Shown here piece by piece: positions 36,903-45,446 of a stretch of DNA of 64,000 bases (position 1 is its first letter; each line of letters opens with the position of its first letter). The stretch is taken from the NCBI RefSeq assembly GCF_001429045.1, contig NZ_LMHY01000025.1, positions 254,040-318,039 of the forward strand, written 5' to 3'. The position numbers and the translations under genes are program-made. The notes beneath the pieces are model-generated. The model was given only the letters and a program-made list of their open reading frames with translations, made no database searches and was not told the DNA's origin. The DNA is from Pseudomonas sp. Root71. GTDB taxonomy: Bacteria; Pseudomonadota; Gammaproteobacteria; Pseudomonadales; Pseudomonadaceae.

Positions 36903-37298
36903 TTAGTGTTCCTTCCCTATCAAATTCATATGGATTGCACAGTGCAATGTCAGCCATCGAGCCCGATCTTTTGGATCTGGCACCCTCGGCCAAATAACCT
37001 CGGGATCGGGGTTATAGATACCGAAATCAGGGTTTGGTTCGACCTGACAAATGCTGACTGCACGCTTAACGCAGTGACTTCGCGCAAGACCGGGCAAAGC
37101 TAGCACACAGACGTGGAAATATCCGCCTCTAGCTACCCATTTGGTCAGCTTTATTGCGCTAAAACAGGAAAAAACTGCATAAGCGCCGTCGGTCACCCGT
37201 CAATTGCCCTTCGCACCGCGCCAAAACCAGTGGTTGCGGTACACTGAGCGCTTTTTCGGGGGAGCACGCCCTCCTCTCTTCACTCAGCCGAGAAGCCC
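36903..37298. other. Divergent promoter region between hupN and ndpA
   Basis: About 400 bases with two dyads: the perfect ATTGCAC-A-GTGCAAT at 36934-36948 and ataacc...ggttat at 36994-37015. Both sit on the hupN side. No open frame looks coding here. Confidence 0.55.
36934..36948. promoter_or_regulatory. Perfect 15-bp palindrome upstream of hupN
   Basis: ATTGCAC-A-GTGCAAT, 7-bp arms around one base, 32-46 bases before the hupN start codon. In DNA it is a good homodimer operator; a one-base loop makes an RNA hairpin unlikely without opening pairs. The regulator is unknown. Confidence 0.5.
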
Positions 37299-38303
37299 AT
37301 GCCGATCCGTCATTGCATCGTCCACCTGATCGACAAAAAACCCGACGGCACACCTGCAGTTCTCCACGCCCGTGACTCTGAACTGGCTGAGTCCGCGGCC
37401 ATCGAGAACATGCTCGCCGACCTCAACGAAAGCTATAACGCCAAACAGGGTAAAGCCTGGGGCCTGTTCCATCCGGAATCCGGTGCGTTCCCGTTCAGCG
37501 GCTGGCTGAAGGAGTACCTCGAGGGCAGCCAGGATTTCACTGCGTTCAGCCGCGTGGCGGTCGAACATCTGCAAAAGCTGATGGAAGAATCGAACCTGTC
37601 GGTCGGCGGCCATGTGCTGTTCGCCCACTATCAGCAAGGCATGACCGACTACCTGGCCATCGCCCTGCTGCACCACAGCGAAGGCGTGGCCGTGACCGAC
37701 GAACTGGACGTCACGCCGTCCCGTCACCTGGACCTTGGCCAGTTGCACCTGGCGGCGCGGATCAACGTTTCCGAGTGGCAGAACAACAAACAATCCAAGC
37801 AATACATTTCGTTCATCAAAGGCAAGAACGGGAAAAAGGTTTCGGAGTATTTCCGCGATTTCATTGGCTGCCAGGAAGGCGTCGACGGTCCGGGTGAAAC
37901 CCGTACCCTGCTCAAGGCCTTCAGTGATTTCGTTGAAAGCGAAGACCTGCCGGAAGACGACGCCCGCGAGAAGACCAAGACCCTGGTGGATTACGCCAGC
38001 AGCCAGGCCAAGCTCGGTGAGCCAATGGGTCTGGAAGAATTGTCCGGACTGATCGACGAAGAACGCCCGAAGGCCTTCTACGATCACATCCGCAACAAGG
38101 ATTACGGCCTCTCGCCGGAAATCCCGGCCGATAAACGCACCCTGAACCAGTTCCGCCGATTCACCGGCCGCGCCGAAGGCTTGTCGATCAGTTTCGAAGC
38201 GCACCTGCTGGGCTCGAAGATCGAGTACGACGAAGAAGCCGGCACGCTGATCATCAAGGGCCTGCCCACTTCACTCACCGATCAGCTGAAGCGTCGCAAC
38301 TGA
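37299..38303 (+). CDS. ndpA: Nucleoid-associated protein NdpA (YejK)
   Basis: 334 residues of the YejK/NdpA family, which bind DNA in the nucleoid. Conserved stretches include LFAHYQQGMTDYL near residue 109, a GKNGKKVSEYFRDFIGCQE segment near 170-188 and the C-terminal IEYDEEAGTLIIKGLP. Divergent from hupN, another nucleoid protein gene. The stop codon shares one base with the glutaredoxin start. Confidence 0.93.
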   Translation: MPIRHCIVHLIDKKPDGTPAVLHARDSELAESAAIENMLADLNESYNAKQGKAWGLFHPESGAFPFSGWLKEYLEGSQDFTAFSRVAVEHLQKLMEESNLSVGGHVLFAHYQQGMTDYLAIALLHHSEGVAVTDELDVTPSRHLDLGQLHLAARINVSEWQNNKQSKQYISFIKGKNGKKVSEYFRDFIGCQEGVDGPGETRTLLKAFSDFVESEDLPEDDAREKTKTLVDYASSQAKLGEPMGLEELSGLIDEERPKAFYDHIRNKDYGLSPEIPADKRTLNQFRRFTGRAEGLSISFEAHLLGSKIEYDEEAGTLIIKGLPTSLTDQLKRRN

Positions 38304-38653
38304 TGCTCGGCGGCGTACTGAAGAAATTCCTGCTGATCCTGCTGGTGGTCGTGGCCTATCAGAACTGGGGCAAGATCGAGCGGGTGTTCAATCCATCGCA
38401 AGTGGTGCCGGCGCAGACTCAGGCCAAGGCCAACGTCGTGCTCTACGCCACCGAGTGGTGTGGCTACTGCAAGCTGACCCGGCGCTTCCTCGATCAGAAA
38501 GGCATTGCGTACAAGGAGTTCGATATCGAGAAGGATACAGTCGCGCGCGCGGACTATCAGGCACTGGGCGGTGGCGGCATTCCGATCATCGATGTGAACG
38601 GGACGCTGATTCGCGGGTATGACCCGGATGCGATTCTGGCGGTGTTGAAGTAA
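38303..38653 (+). CDS. Membrane-anchored glutaredoxin
   Basis: 116 residues. An N-terminal hydrophobic helix (KKFLLILLVVVAYQNWG) without a clear cleavage site tethers a glutaredoxin domain with active-site CGYC (ATEWCGYCKLT, about residues 53-56) and the cis-proline GGGIPIIDVNG near 93. The orientation would place the thiol domain in the periplasm or exposed at the inner membrane. Start overlaps the ndpA stop by one base (TGATG), so translation is likely coupled. Confidence 0.88.
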   Translation: MLGGVLKKFLLILLVVVAYQNWGKIERVFNPSQVVPAQTQAKANVVLYATEWCGYCKLTRRFLDQKGIAYKEFDIEKDTVARADYQALGGGGIPIIDVNGTLIRGYDPDAILAVLK

Positions 38654-38672
38654 CCCCAGCAGATTTGCACGA

Positions 38673-38773
38673 CAGCTGTGGCGAGGGAGCTTGCTCCCGC
38701 TGGACTGCGCAGCAGTCCCTCTTCAAGGGGCCGCTTCGCGACCCGACGGGAGCAAGCTCCCTCACCACAGCTG
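38673..38773. repeat. REP inverted pair, third family (GAGGGAGCTTGCTCCC)
   Basis: Units cagctgtggcgagggagctt... and its inverted partner flank about 45 bases between the glutaredoxin and GST genes. The core gggagcttgctccc is itself palindromic. It is the only copy of this family in the window. Confidence 0.88.
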
Positions 38774-38783
38774 TATGTCGGTT

Positions 38784-39719
38784 TCAGCAGGCTTCGATCC
38801 GGAAGCCAAACCGCGGGAAGTGCACATGCACCACACCGCCACGCTCGTCCTCTCGCCGTACAATCAGCTCCTCGCGGCCGGCAAACAACAACTCCCCCGC
38901 CACCGGATCAACGCCGTAGTCCGTGGCTGCGATCACTACCTGCTGCCCCGCCGTGAATCCATTGGGATCGACAAACTGCTGATCTGGCAAAGCCGCTGGC
39001 GTGGACGTGCGCGCCACTGCCAGAGCCTCTTCGGAACTCATCTCGCTGGATGCACCATGACCGAAGCCCAATACCCGCGCATGCCATGCATTGACTGCCG
39101 GATAAGCTTCGACCAACGGAGCCGTCACCGGCGTGGCCTTGAGAAACCAGAGGCAATGAGCCAGGGCAAAGTCGGCAATCGACGGCTCGCCAAACAGGTA
39201 GTCACCCTCCTCGCGCTGCAACTGTTGCTCCAGGCGCGACATGATCGTTGGCCACTGATGCTTCGCCTGTTCGGTAGACAATTTTGTAGCGCTGCCACCA
39301 CTGAACAAACCGGCACGGTCGGCCAGAAACGCCTTGATCGCTTCCTGCGGTAAATTGCCGAAACGCACGGCAATCGATTCCGGCTGGAACACCAGGCTGA
39401 CCGCATGCTGGAACACCACCGAATCAACCCAGGCGGCAAACGACGCGGTGATCATTTCCTGACCTTCCGGGAACAACGCCGGCAAGGCCTTTTCCTGATC
39501 AAGTCGCCGGGCAATCAATGCCGTGTCGCAATAGATATCGGCACCGACCTGCAGCACTGGTGTCTTGCGGTAGCCACCGGTCAATGCCGTGAGATCCGGC
39601 TTGGGCATCACTGGCGAGATCTTCACCGAGCGCCAGGACAAGCCCTTGAAGCCCAGCAGCAGGCGGGCCTTCTCGGCAAAGGGGGACGTCGGGTAATGAT
39701 GCAGAATCAACTCGGACAT
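38784..39719 (-). CDS. Glutathione S-transferase family protein with C-terminal extension
   Basis: 311 residues, about 100 longer than a plain GST. The N-terminal thioredoxin-like domain (HHYPTSPFAEKARLLLG, with Ser12 in the GST active-site region, and KTPVLQVGADIYCDTALI holding the cis-Pro) is followed by an all-helical domain to about residue 220. The last ~85 residues (from TPAALPDQQF) look beta-rich, with VHVHFPRFGF at the end, and do not belong to the usual GST fold. Function unknown. Confidence 0.85.
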   Translation of the reverse strand: MSELILHHYPTSPFAEKARLLLGFKGLSWRSVKISPVMPKPDLTALTGGYRKTPVLQVGADIYCDTALIARRLDQEKALPALFPEGQEMITASFAAWVDSVVFQHAVSLVFQPESIAVRFGNLPQEAIKAFLADRAGLFSGGSATKLSTEQAKHQWPTIMSRLEQQLQREEGDYLFGEPSIADFALAHCLWFLKATPVTAPLVEAYPAVNAWHARVLGFGHGASSEMSSEEALAVARTSTPAALPDQQFVDPNGFTAGQQVVIAATDYGVDPVAGELLFAGREELIVRREDERGGVVHVHFPRFGFRIEAC

Positions 39720-39807
39720 GCTCGGCTCCGCCGCAAGAATCAGGAGTCCGCAGCTTAGCGCGCAATCACCTGGCAGCCTACAGATCTGCCTGATGGGAAC
39801 TGATCAG

Positions 39808-40119
39808 TCAGAGTGATAAGCCAGGGGCGGCGTTCGCCACCAGGCATTCCTTGGCGCTCTTCTTGAGTTTTTTGATCAGCCGCTCCTGACGCAACGCATC
39901 GCTTTTGTCGCGACAGCGTTCGGTGTAGACCAGGGCCATGGCCGGGCTGGAAAGAAAGAATCGCGCGCCCTTGCCGCTTTGATGCTTGGCAAAGCGACGC
40001 ACGGGATCATCGCTGATCCCACAATAGAGCGAACCGTTGGCAGCGCGAACGAGGTAGACGAACCAGGATTTGCTCGCGGGGGTGTCGGCGTCGACAGGGC
40101 TTTCGCTGAGGGTGGTCAC
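39808..40119 (-). CDS. GIY-YIG nuclease superfamily protein (UPF0213)
   Basis: 103 residues. WFVYLVRAANGSLYCGISDDPVRR carries the variant GIY-YIG motif (VYL...YCG) near residues 21-34 and the catalytic arginine near 41. C-terminal KLKKSAKECLV ends the domain. Stand-alone GIY-YIG proteins of this group have no firm role. It lies between the GST and NTF2-like genes, same strand. Confidence 0.88.
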   Translation of the reverse strand: MTTLSESPVDADTPASKSWFVYLVRAANGSLYCGISDDPVRRFAKHQSGKGARFFLSSPAMALVYTERCRDKSDALRQERLIKKLKKSAKECLVANAAPGLSL

Positions 40120-40159
40120 GTAACGATCAGGGCTTGAAAGGAAACAAGCCGCGATCTTA

Positions 40160-40630
40160 TCAGCGACTGGCCTGGAATGCCTTCAACCCCTTCAGGGCCT
40201 GTGATCGAACGGCGTTGCGAACAAGTGGCGTCCAGCCCAGCAGCAGGCCTTTGAAACCCAGGGCCTGACGCGACCATGTCCACAGGTCGAAACTGTCGTG
40301 ATGCTCGCAGATCTTGCCATCGCGAAAGACAAAGCGTGCCTGGATGTCATTGACCACGGTATTGCCGGTCTGGCTGAACAGATAGGTCGCGACCCAATGG
40401 GCGCTACCGGTACGATCATCGGCACGGACATGATCGAAGGTCAGGGAGAAATCCTTGGCGCGGGTAGTGAGCATGCACCACATATCGCCGGCATCACGAC
40501 CACGAAGCTCGCCGAACGCCGGGTCACTGAACACCACGTCATCGGTGTAGCAGGCAGCCATGGCTTCGCCATCGAGACGCTGGAAGGCCTGGTAGAAGCG
40601 GGTGATCAAGGCGCTGTGGACTTCACTCAT
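40160..40630 (-). CDS. NTF2-like (SnoaL-type) protein
   Basis: 156 residues. RFYQAFQRLDGEAMAACYTDDVVFSDPAFGELRG is the usual opening of the NTF2-like alpha+beta cone fold, continuing with HWVATYLFSQTGN and a basic, hydrophobic tail after residue 120. Such proteins include isomerases and non-catalytic binders, so no function can be named. Confidence 0.83.
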   Translation of the reverse strand: MSEVHSALITRFYQAFQRLDGEAMAACYTDDVVFSDPAFGELRGRDAGDMWCMLTTRAKDFSLTFDHVRADDRTGSAHWVATYLFSQTGNTVVNDIQARFVFRDGKICEHHDSFDLWTWSRQALGFKGLLLGWTPLVRNAVRSQALKGLKAFQASR

Positions 40631-40741
40631 GGGCAGACTCCCTGTTGTGCAATGGGTATCGAACGATTTCCTGCACGATAGTCTGCAAACGGGTCGAACA
40701 CTATCGGCATTCGCAAGACGAATACCGACAGTGTGCGGGAA

Positions 40742-42022
40742 TCAGACCTTTTCGCTTTCGACCTGCACATACAACGCACGCCCGGCCCCCAGGCCGGCGA
40801 GAATCGCACCAAGGCCGATGACACCGAAGATCCAGCCCACGGCCGTCCAGCCGCCGGTCCAGTCATGCACGATGCCGACCGCGAACGGCCCCATGGACGC
40901 CAGGGTGTAACCGAAGCCCTGGGCCATGCTCGACAGGTTCGCCGCAACATGGGAGTCCCGCGAGCGCAACACGATAAGGGTCAATGCCAGGCTGAACGTA
41001 GCGCCCTGCCCCAACCCCAGCACAATCGCCCAGCCCCACAGACCTTCAATCGGAGCGTACAGGCAACCGAACAGTCCGCCGAGGGTCAGGGCCATCACGA
41101 TCACAATCGCCAGGCGCTGATCCTTGCCCCGTGTCGCCAGCCATGGCGCGGCGAGGGAGCTGACCAGTTGAACGATCACCGAACCCGAGAGCACCAGTCC
41201 GGCCTGGGTCGGGGTCAGGCCACGGCCGATCAGGATCGACGGCAACCAGCCGAACACGATGTAGGCCAGGGACGATTGCAAGCCCATGTACAGGGTCACC
41301 TGCCAGGCCAGCGGATCGCGCAGTAATCCCCGAACCCGGTAGGCCACGTTATGTGCGCCGTGTTTCTGGCCGACTTGCGGCAACCAGAACAGCGCGGCCG
41401 CCAATGCCGGAATGACCCAGAAGCCGAGGCCCATCGCCCAGCTCTTGTCAAAGTGTTCACTCAACGGCACGGTCGCACCCGCCGCCATTGCCGCCCCCAG
41501 ACACAGGGCCATGGTGTAGACACCGGTCATGGTCCCGGCCTGCTTCGGGAAATCGCGCTTGACGATGCCCGGCAGCAACACGCCGATCACGCCGATGCTG
41601 GCACCGGCCAGCACACTGCCGGCAAACAGGCCGATTTCACCGAACGAACTGCGCAGGATGATCCCGCCCGCCAGGGCCAGGAGAATACCCAGCACCACTC
41701 GCTCCGCACCAAATCGCCGCGCCAGCACAGGTGCCAACGGCGCAAACAGGCCCAGGCAAAGCACCGGCAACGTGGTCAGCAATCCAGCCTGAGAAGCTGT
41801 CAGACCGAGGGACTTCGACACCTCGCTGAGCATCGGCGCCATGCTCGACAGCGCCGGGCGCAGGTTCAGCGCCACCAGTATCAGGCCCAACAGCAACAGC
41901 CAGGGCCGACGCAGAACCGGGTGGGTGTGCTGGACCTGTTCGTCATCGGCCTCGGCATCGATCAGCAGTTCTTCCAGCTCGGCCGAACGTTTGGGGGCTG
42001 TGGATAACTCACTGCGGTGCAT
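40742..42022 (-). CDS. MFS transporter, CynX/NimT family
   Basis: 426 residues from MHRSELSTAP (42022); ATG 42046 would overlap the regulator by 11 bases and is also plausible. Twelve membrane spans; ALNLRPALSSMAPMLSEVSKSLGL in helix 1 is typical of the cyanate/nitroimidazole (CynX/NimT) subfamily. A hydrophilic N-terminal tail of about 40 residues is unusual. It follows the GntR gene directly and is probably its target. Substrate unknown. Confidence 0.88.
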   Translation of the reverse strand: MHRSELSTAPKRSAELEELLIDAEADDEQVQHTHPVLRRPWLLLLGLILVALNLRPALSSMAPMLSEVSKSLGLTASQAGLLTTLPVLCLGLFAPLAPVLARRFGAERVVLGILLALAGGIILRSSFGEIGLFAGSVLAGASIGVIGVLLPGIVKRDFPKQAGTMTGVYTMALCLGAAMAAGATVPLSEHFDKSWAMGLGFWVIPALAAALFWLPQVGQKHGAHNVAYRVRGLLRDPLAWQVTLYMGLQSSLAYIVFGWLPSILIGRGLTPTQAGLVLSGSVIVQLVSSLAAPWLATRGKDQRLAIVIVMALTLGGLFGCLYAPIEGLWGWAIVLGLGQGATFSLALTLIVLRSRDSHVAANLSSMAQGFGYTLASMGPFAVGIVHDWTGGWTAVGWIFGVIGLGAILAGLGAGRALYVQVESEKV

Positions 42023-42035
42023 GGACTTCTCGGTT

Positions 42036-42695
42036 TCAAGGTTCATTGATCAACTGCCTCGACAGGGCCTTGGCCCGTTCCGGGTCGCGTTGTTCGACGG
42101 CATCGAGCAACGCGATGTGCAGGTCGAACACTTCCTGACGGCGCGGGACGATGCTCAGGGTCTGGCGCAATTGGGCGCCGACGATGCTGGAGAAATAGCG
42201 ATACAACTCGCTGAGGGTCGGGTTGTGCGCGGCGTCCACCAGACGGCGGTGGAACACCAGGTCGCAGGCGATGTAGGTGTCGAGATCGCCGTGATAGTGG
42301 CTACCGCTGACACCCAGGGCCTCGTGCAATGCCACCAGATCTTCGTCGGTACGGCGCATCGCTGCCAGGCCAATGGCCTCGACTTCGAGGATGTGCCGGG
42401 TTTCCCGTGCCTGTTCAAGGGAACAACGGGACAGCGCCTTCAAGGTATCGAGCGGATCGACCACCGCCCGCAGGTAACTGCCGTCACCCTGACGGACTTC
42501 GATCAACCCGGAAAATGCCAACACGCGCATGGCTTCGCGCACGGTGTTGCGGCTGATGCCCAGCTCAGCGGACAACTCAGGCTCGGTGGGCAAGCGCTGG
42601 CCCACGACCCAGGTGCCCTGGTTGATACGCAGGCGCAACTGATCCAAGGCCTGATCGACCAGGGATCGTTTCACCAATGGAGAGATTTCTGACAT
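42036..42695 (-). CDS. GntR-family (FadR subfamily) regulator
   Basis: 219 residues from MSEISPLVKR (42695). The winged helix (about residues 10-75) contains LPTEPELSAELGISRNTVREAMRVLA, and the FCD ligand domain (about 85-210) has the expected acidic and histidine metal residues. It overlaps or touches the MFS gene, so it likely controls that transporter and itself through the dyad at 42709-42727. Confidence 0.92.
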   Translation of the reverse strand: MSEISPLVKRSLVDQALDQLRLRINQGTWVVGQRLPTEPELSAELGISRNTVREAMRVLAFSGLIEVRQGDGSYLRAVVDPLDTLKALSRCSLEQARETRHILEVEAIGLAAMRRTDEDLVALHEALGVSGSHYHGDLDTYIACDLVFHRRLVDAAHNPTLSELYRYFSSIVGAQLRQTLSIVPRRQEVFDLHIALLDAVEQRDPERAKALSRQLINEP

Positions 42696-42708
42696 GGAAT
42701 TCGCCCTC

Positions 42709-42727
42709 TCATCCAATCATAGGATGA
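42709..42727. promoter_or_regulatory. Putative operator of the GntR regulator
   Basis: Inverted repeat TCATCC-aatcata-GGATGA with perfect 6-bp arms and a 7-base spacer, 14 bases upstream of the GntR start. FCD-type GntR proteins commonly bind such short-spaced dyads in their own promoters. Confidence 0.6.
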
Positions 42728-42962
42728 ATTTTCTGACATGGTAGTCAGCTTCGCCCAATCAGGCAAGGCACCCTCTTTCGCGTATCACCCTGATACCGGA
42801 AGACTCCTTAAGACAGAAGGTGAAATTCCTGACGCCTGAAAGTGATTTCCCACCCAGGCCACATGAAAGAGCTGACATCCGAAATTGAGACAGGCCATCA
42901 GACTTTCGGACTTTTAATGCGGGCACTTTCGCTCGAATGTCTGAAGGGAATGGGAACAACCG

Positions 42963-44588
42963 ATGGAAGAAGTCATTTTCGGCAAGAAGCACAGCCGACG
43001 TTTTTTACTGGAAAAGGATCGGCAACTGCTCGTTGTACGCAGCCAGGCCGGGAGCAGGCTTGACGAAACGTTACACTGCGAAAAAGCTCGACAGGCATTG
43101 GCCGACAGTGAGTTGGTACTGCACATCGAGGACGCCGACGTTCAGCTATTCAAACTGCCGGACAATGCCGATGTTCGCCAATGCAAGGCGTTGCTGCGCG
43201 AGTTGCCAGACGTACGTTTCGCCGGCAGCGCTCTGGTCGATCCTCATACCCGGGAACCTGTTTTCTACACCGAAAACATTTTCCTGAAATTCGTCGATCG
43301 ACTCACTGCGACAGAGTGCCTGGTTATCCTCGATGAATTGGGTCTGACCATCAAACAGCAGGTTCCCTACGCGGCCAATGCCTTTTTCGTATATCACGCA
43401 CATTGTCGCGGCACTGAAGTCTGCTCATTCACACTTCAATTGCTCGAACGTCAGGACGTCGACTACTGCCACCCGGAAATACTGCGTCCGGGCCAACGCC
43501 GGACGATCCATGACAACCAATGGCACCTGAAAAAAACCACCGTCACCTATCAGGTTCAGGTCGATGCCAGCGCCAATGTCGAGGCAGCCCATGCCTTGAC
43601 CCAGGGTGAAGGCATCGTGATCGCGATCATCGACGATGCCTTTGATATCGATCACCCCGAGTTCGCCGGAACCGGCAAAATCATCGGAGCAAAAAACTTT
43701 GACCGCCTGAACGCCCCTCAAGGCCCACGGCCTAAAACCCCCCTTGAGCGCCACGGTACGGCAGTCGCCGGTGTTGCATGCGCCAATGGTGAAGCCGGCG
43801 CCAGCGGCGTGGCACCTCGAGCCAGTCTCATGCCGTTGAAACTGACCAAACCACTAGGCGCCCGAGCCGAAGCAGACGCGTTTTTCTGGGCTGCGGACCA
43901 AGGGGCCGATGTCATTTCCTGCAGTTGGGGGCCATCGGAAGGACATTGGGCTGACCCTACCGACGCCAGGCACTCTCAGGAGTTTGCGCTGGCCGCGAGC
44001 ACCCGCCTGGCCATAGAGTACGCCGCGACAAAAGGCCGCCAGGGCAAAGGCTGCGTCATTTTTTTTGGTGCCGGCAACGGCAACGAGAGCGTGGACAACG
44101 ATGGCTATGCCAGCCATCCCATGGTCATTGCCGTGGGTGCCTGCAATGATCAAAATCGTCGCAGCGGCTACAGTGACTACGGCAAAGCATTGTGGTGTTG
44201 CTTCCCCAGCGGGGACCAGCAACACCCCGATCCAAAGTTCAAACCCGCCACTTCAGTCCCGCAGACCCGAGGCATTCGAACCACGGATCTGAGCGGCCGG
44301 TTTGCCGACCCGATCAATGCGGCCTACACCGAACTGTTCAGCGGCACTTCCAGCGCCTGCCCTGGAGCCGCGGGCGTGGCAGCACTGGTACTGGGGGTCA
44401 ACCCGGCACTGGACCGCGAACAGGTTCGACAGCTGCTCGCCGATTGCTGCAACAAAATCAGCCACGCCGACGACGGCCCCCTTGGTCAATACGATCAAAA
44501 CGGCCACAGTCATTACTACGGTCATGGTCGCCTCAATGCCCTGCGGGCAGTGCAGCTGGCACTGGAACGCGGCAAAGCCGCAGACTGA
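42963..44588 (+). CDS. Subtilisin-like serine peptidase (S8) without signal peptide
   Basis: 541 residues. The N-terminal ~190 residues have no recognised domain, are cysteine-bearing, and show no signal peptide. The S8 domain follows: catalytic Asp224 in AIIDDAFDIDHPEF, His264 in ERHGTAVAG, oxyanion Asn372 in GAGNGN and Ser463 in SGTSSACPG. DDAFD replaces the usual DTG. The protein is probably cytoplasmic, or exported by a route not visible here. It is alone, convergent with aapP. Confidence 0.88.
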   Translation: MEEVIFGKKHSRRFLLEKDRQLLVVRSQAGSRLDETLHCEKARQALADSELVLHIEDADVQLFKLPDNADVRQCKALLRELPDVRFAGSALVDPHTREPVFYTENIFLKFVDRLTATECLVILDELGLTIKQQVPYAANAFFVYHAHCRGTEVCSFTLQLLERQDVDYCHPEILRPGQRRTIHDNQWHLKKTTVTYQVQVDASANVEAAHALTQGEGIVIAIIDDAFDIDHPEFAGTGKIIGAKNFDRLNAPQGPRPKTPLERHGTAVAGVACANGEAGASGVAPRASLMPLKLTKPLGARAEADAFFWAADQGADVISCSWGPSEGHWADPTDARHSQEFALAASTRLAIEYAATKGRQGKGCVIFFGAGNGNESVDNDGYASHPMVIAVGACNDQNRRSGYSDYGKALWCCFPSGDQQHPDPKFKPATSVPQTRGIRTTDLSGRFADPINAAYTELFSGTSSACPGAAGVAALVLGVNPALDREQVRQLLADCCNKISHADDGPLGQYDQNGHSHYYGHGRLNALRAVQLALERGKAAD

Positions 44589-44599
44589 CCCGCACTCAT

Positions 44600-44633
44600 A
44601 AAAAAAGCCCCACCGAACAATCGGCGGGGCTCA
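44600..44633 (-). terminator. Terminator of the aap operon
   Basis: Stem agccccaccga / tcggcggggct (one bulge) with a 5-base loop and seven T's on the minus strand, 23 bases after the aapP stop. It may also stop the peptidase transcript. Confidence 0.9.
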
Positions 44634-44653
44634 TTGAGACAGTCACTGACCGA

Positions 44654-45418
44654 TCAATGCAGGATCTGGCTCAGGAACAGCTTGGTGCGTTCATTCTGCG
44701 GGTTGTCGAAGAAGTCGTTCGGCGCAGCCTGTTCGACGATTTCTCCCTTGTCCATGAAGATCACGCGGTTGGCCACGGTGCGGGCGAAGCCCATTTCGTG
44801 GGTCACGCAGAGCATGGTCATGCCGTCTTCGGCCAGGCCGATCATGGTGTCCAGTACCTCTTTCACCATCTCCGGGTCGAGTGCCGAGGTCGGTTCGTCG
44901 AACAGCATGATCTTCGGCTTCATGCACAGCGCACGGGCAATCGCCACACGCTGTTGCTGACCGCCAGACAACTGCCCCGGGTACTTGTGCGCCTGCTCCG
45001 GAATGCGTACGCGTTCCAGGTAGTGCATGGCGATTTCCTCGGCCTTGCGCTTGGGCATCTTGCGCACCCACATCGGCGCCAGGGTGCAGTTCTGCAGGAT
45101 GGTCAGGTGCGGGAACAGGTTGAAGTGCTGGAACACCATGCCGACTTCACGACGGATCGCTTCGATCTGCTTGAGGTCGTTGGTCAGCTCCACGCCATCG
45201 ACCACGATGCGGCCCTGCTGATGCTCTTCCAGACGGTTGAGGCAGCGGATGGTGGTGGATTTGCCGGAACCTGACGGGCCGCACAGGACGATACGCTCGC
45301 CCTGCTTGACGTTGAGGTTGATGTCCTTGAGTACGTGAAACTGACCGTACCACTTGTTCACGCCCTGCATCTGAATAATGCCTTCAGGGCTCACAGGCTG
45401 TTTGATTGCTTCGCTCAT
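44654..45418 (-). CDS. aapP: General L-amino acid ABC transporter ATPase AapP
   Basis: 254 residues from MSEAIKQPVS (45418); the longer frame upstream is inside aapM. Walker A GPSGSGKST near residue 46-54, signature LSGGQQQRVAIARAL near 153 and Walker B IMLFDEPTSALDPE. Q-loop FQHFNLFPHLT is typical of polar amino-acid importers. Last gene of aapJQMP. Confidence 0.94.
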   Translation of the reverse strand: MSEAIKQPVSPEGIIQMQGVNKWYGQFHVLKDINLNVKQGERIVLCGPSGSGKSTTIRCLNRLEEHQQGRIVVDGVELTNDLKQIEAIRREVGMVFQHFNLFPHLTILQNCTLAPMWVRKMPKRKAEEIAMHYLERVRIPEQAHKYPGQLSGGQQQRVAIARALCMKPKIMLFDEPTSALDPEMVKEVLDTMIGLAEDGMTMLCVTHEMGFARTVANRVIFMDKGEIVEQAAPNDFFDNPQNERTKLFLSQILH

Positions 45419-45446
45419 CACAAAACTTCCTAAATTAGGTAGCGAC

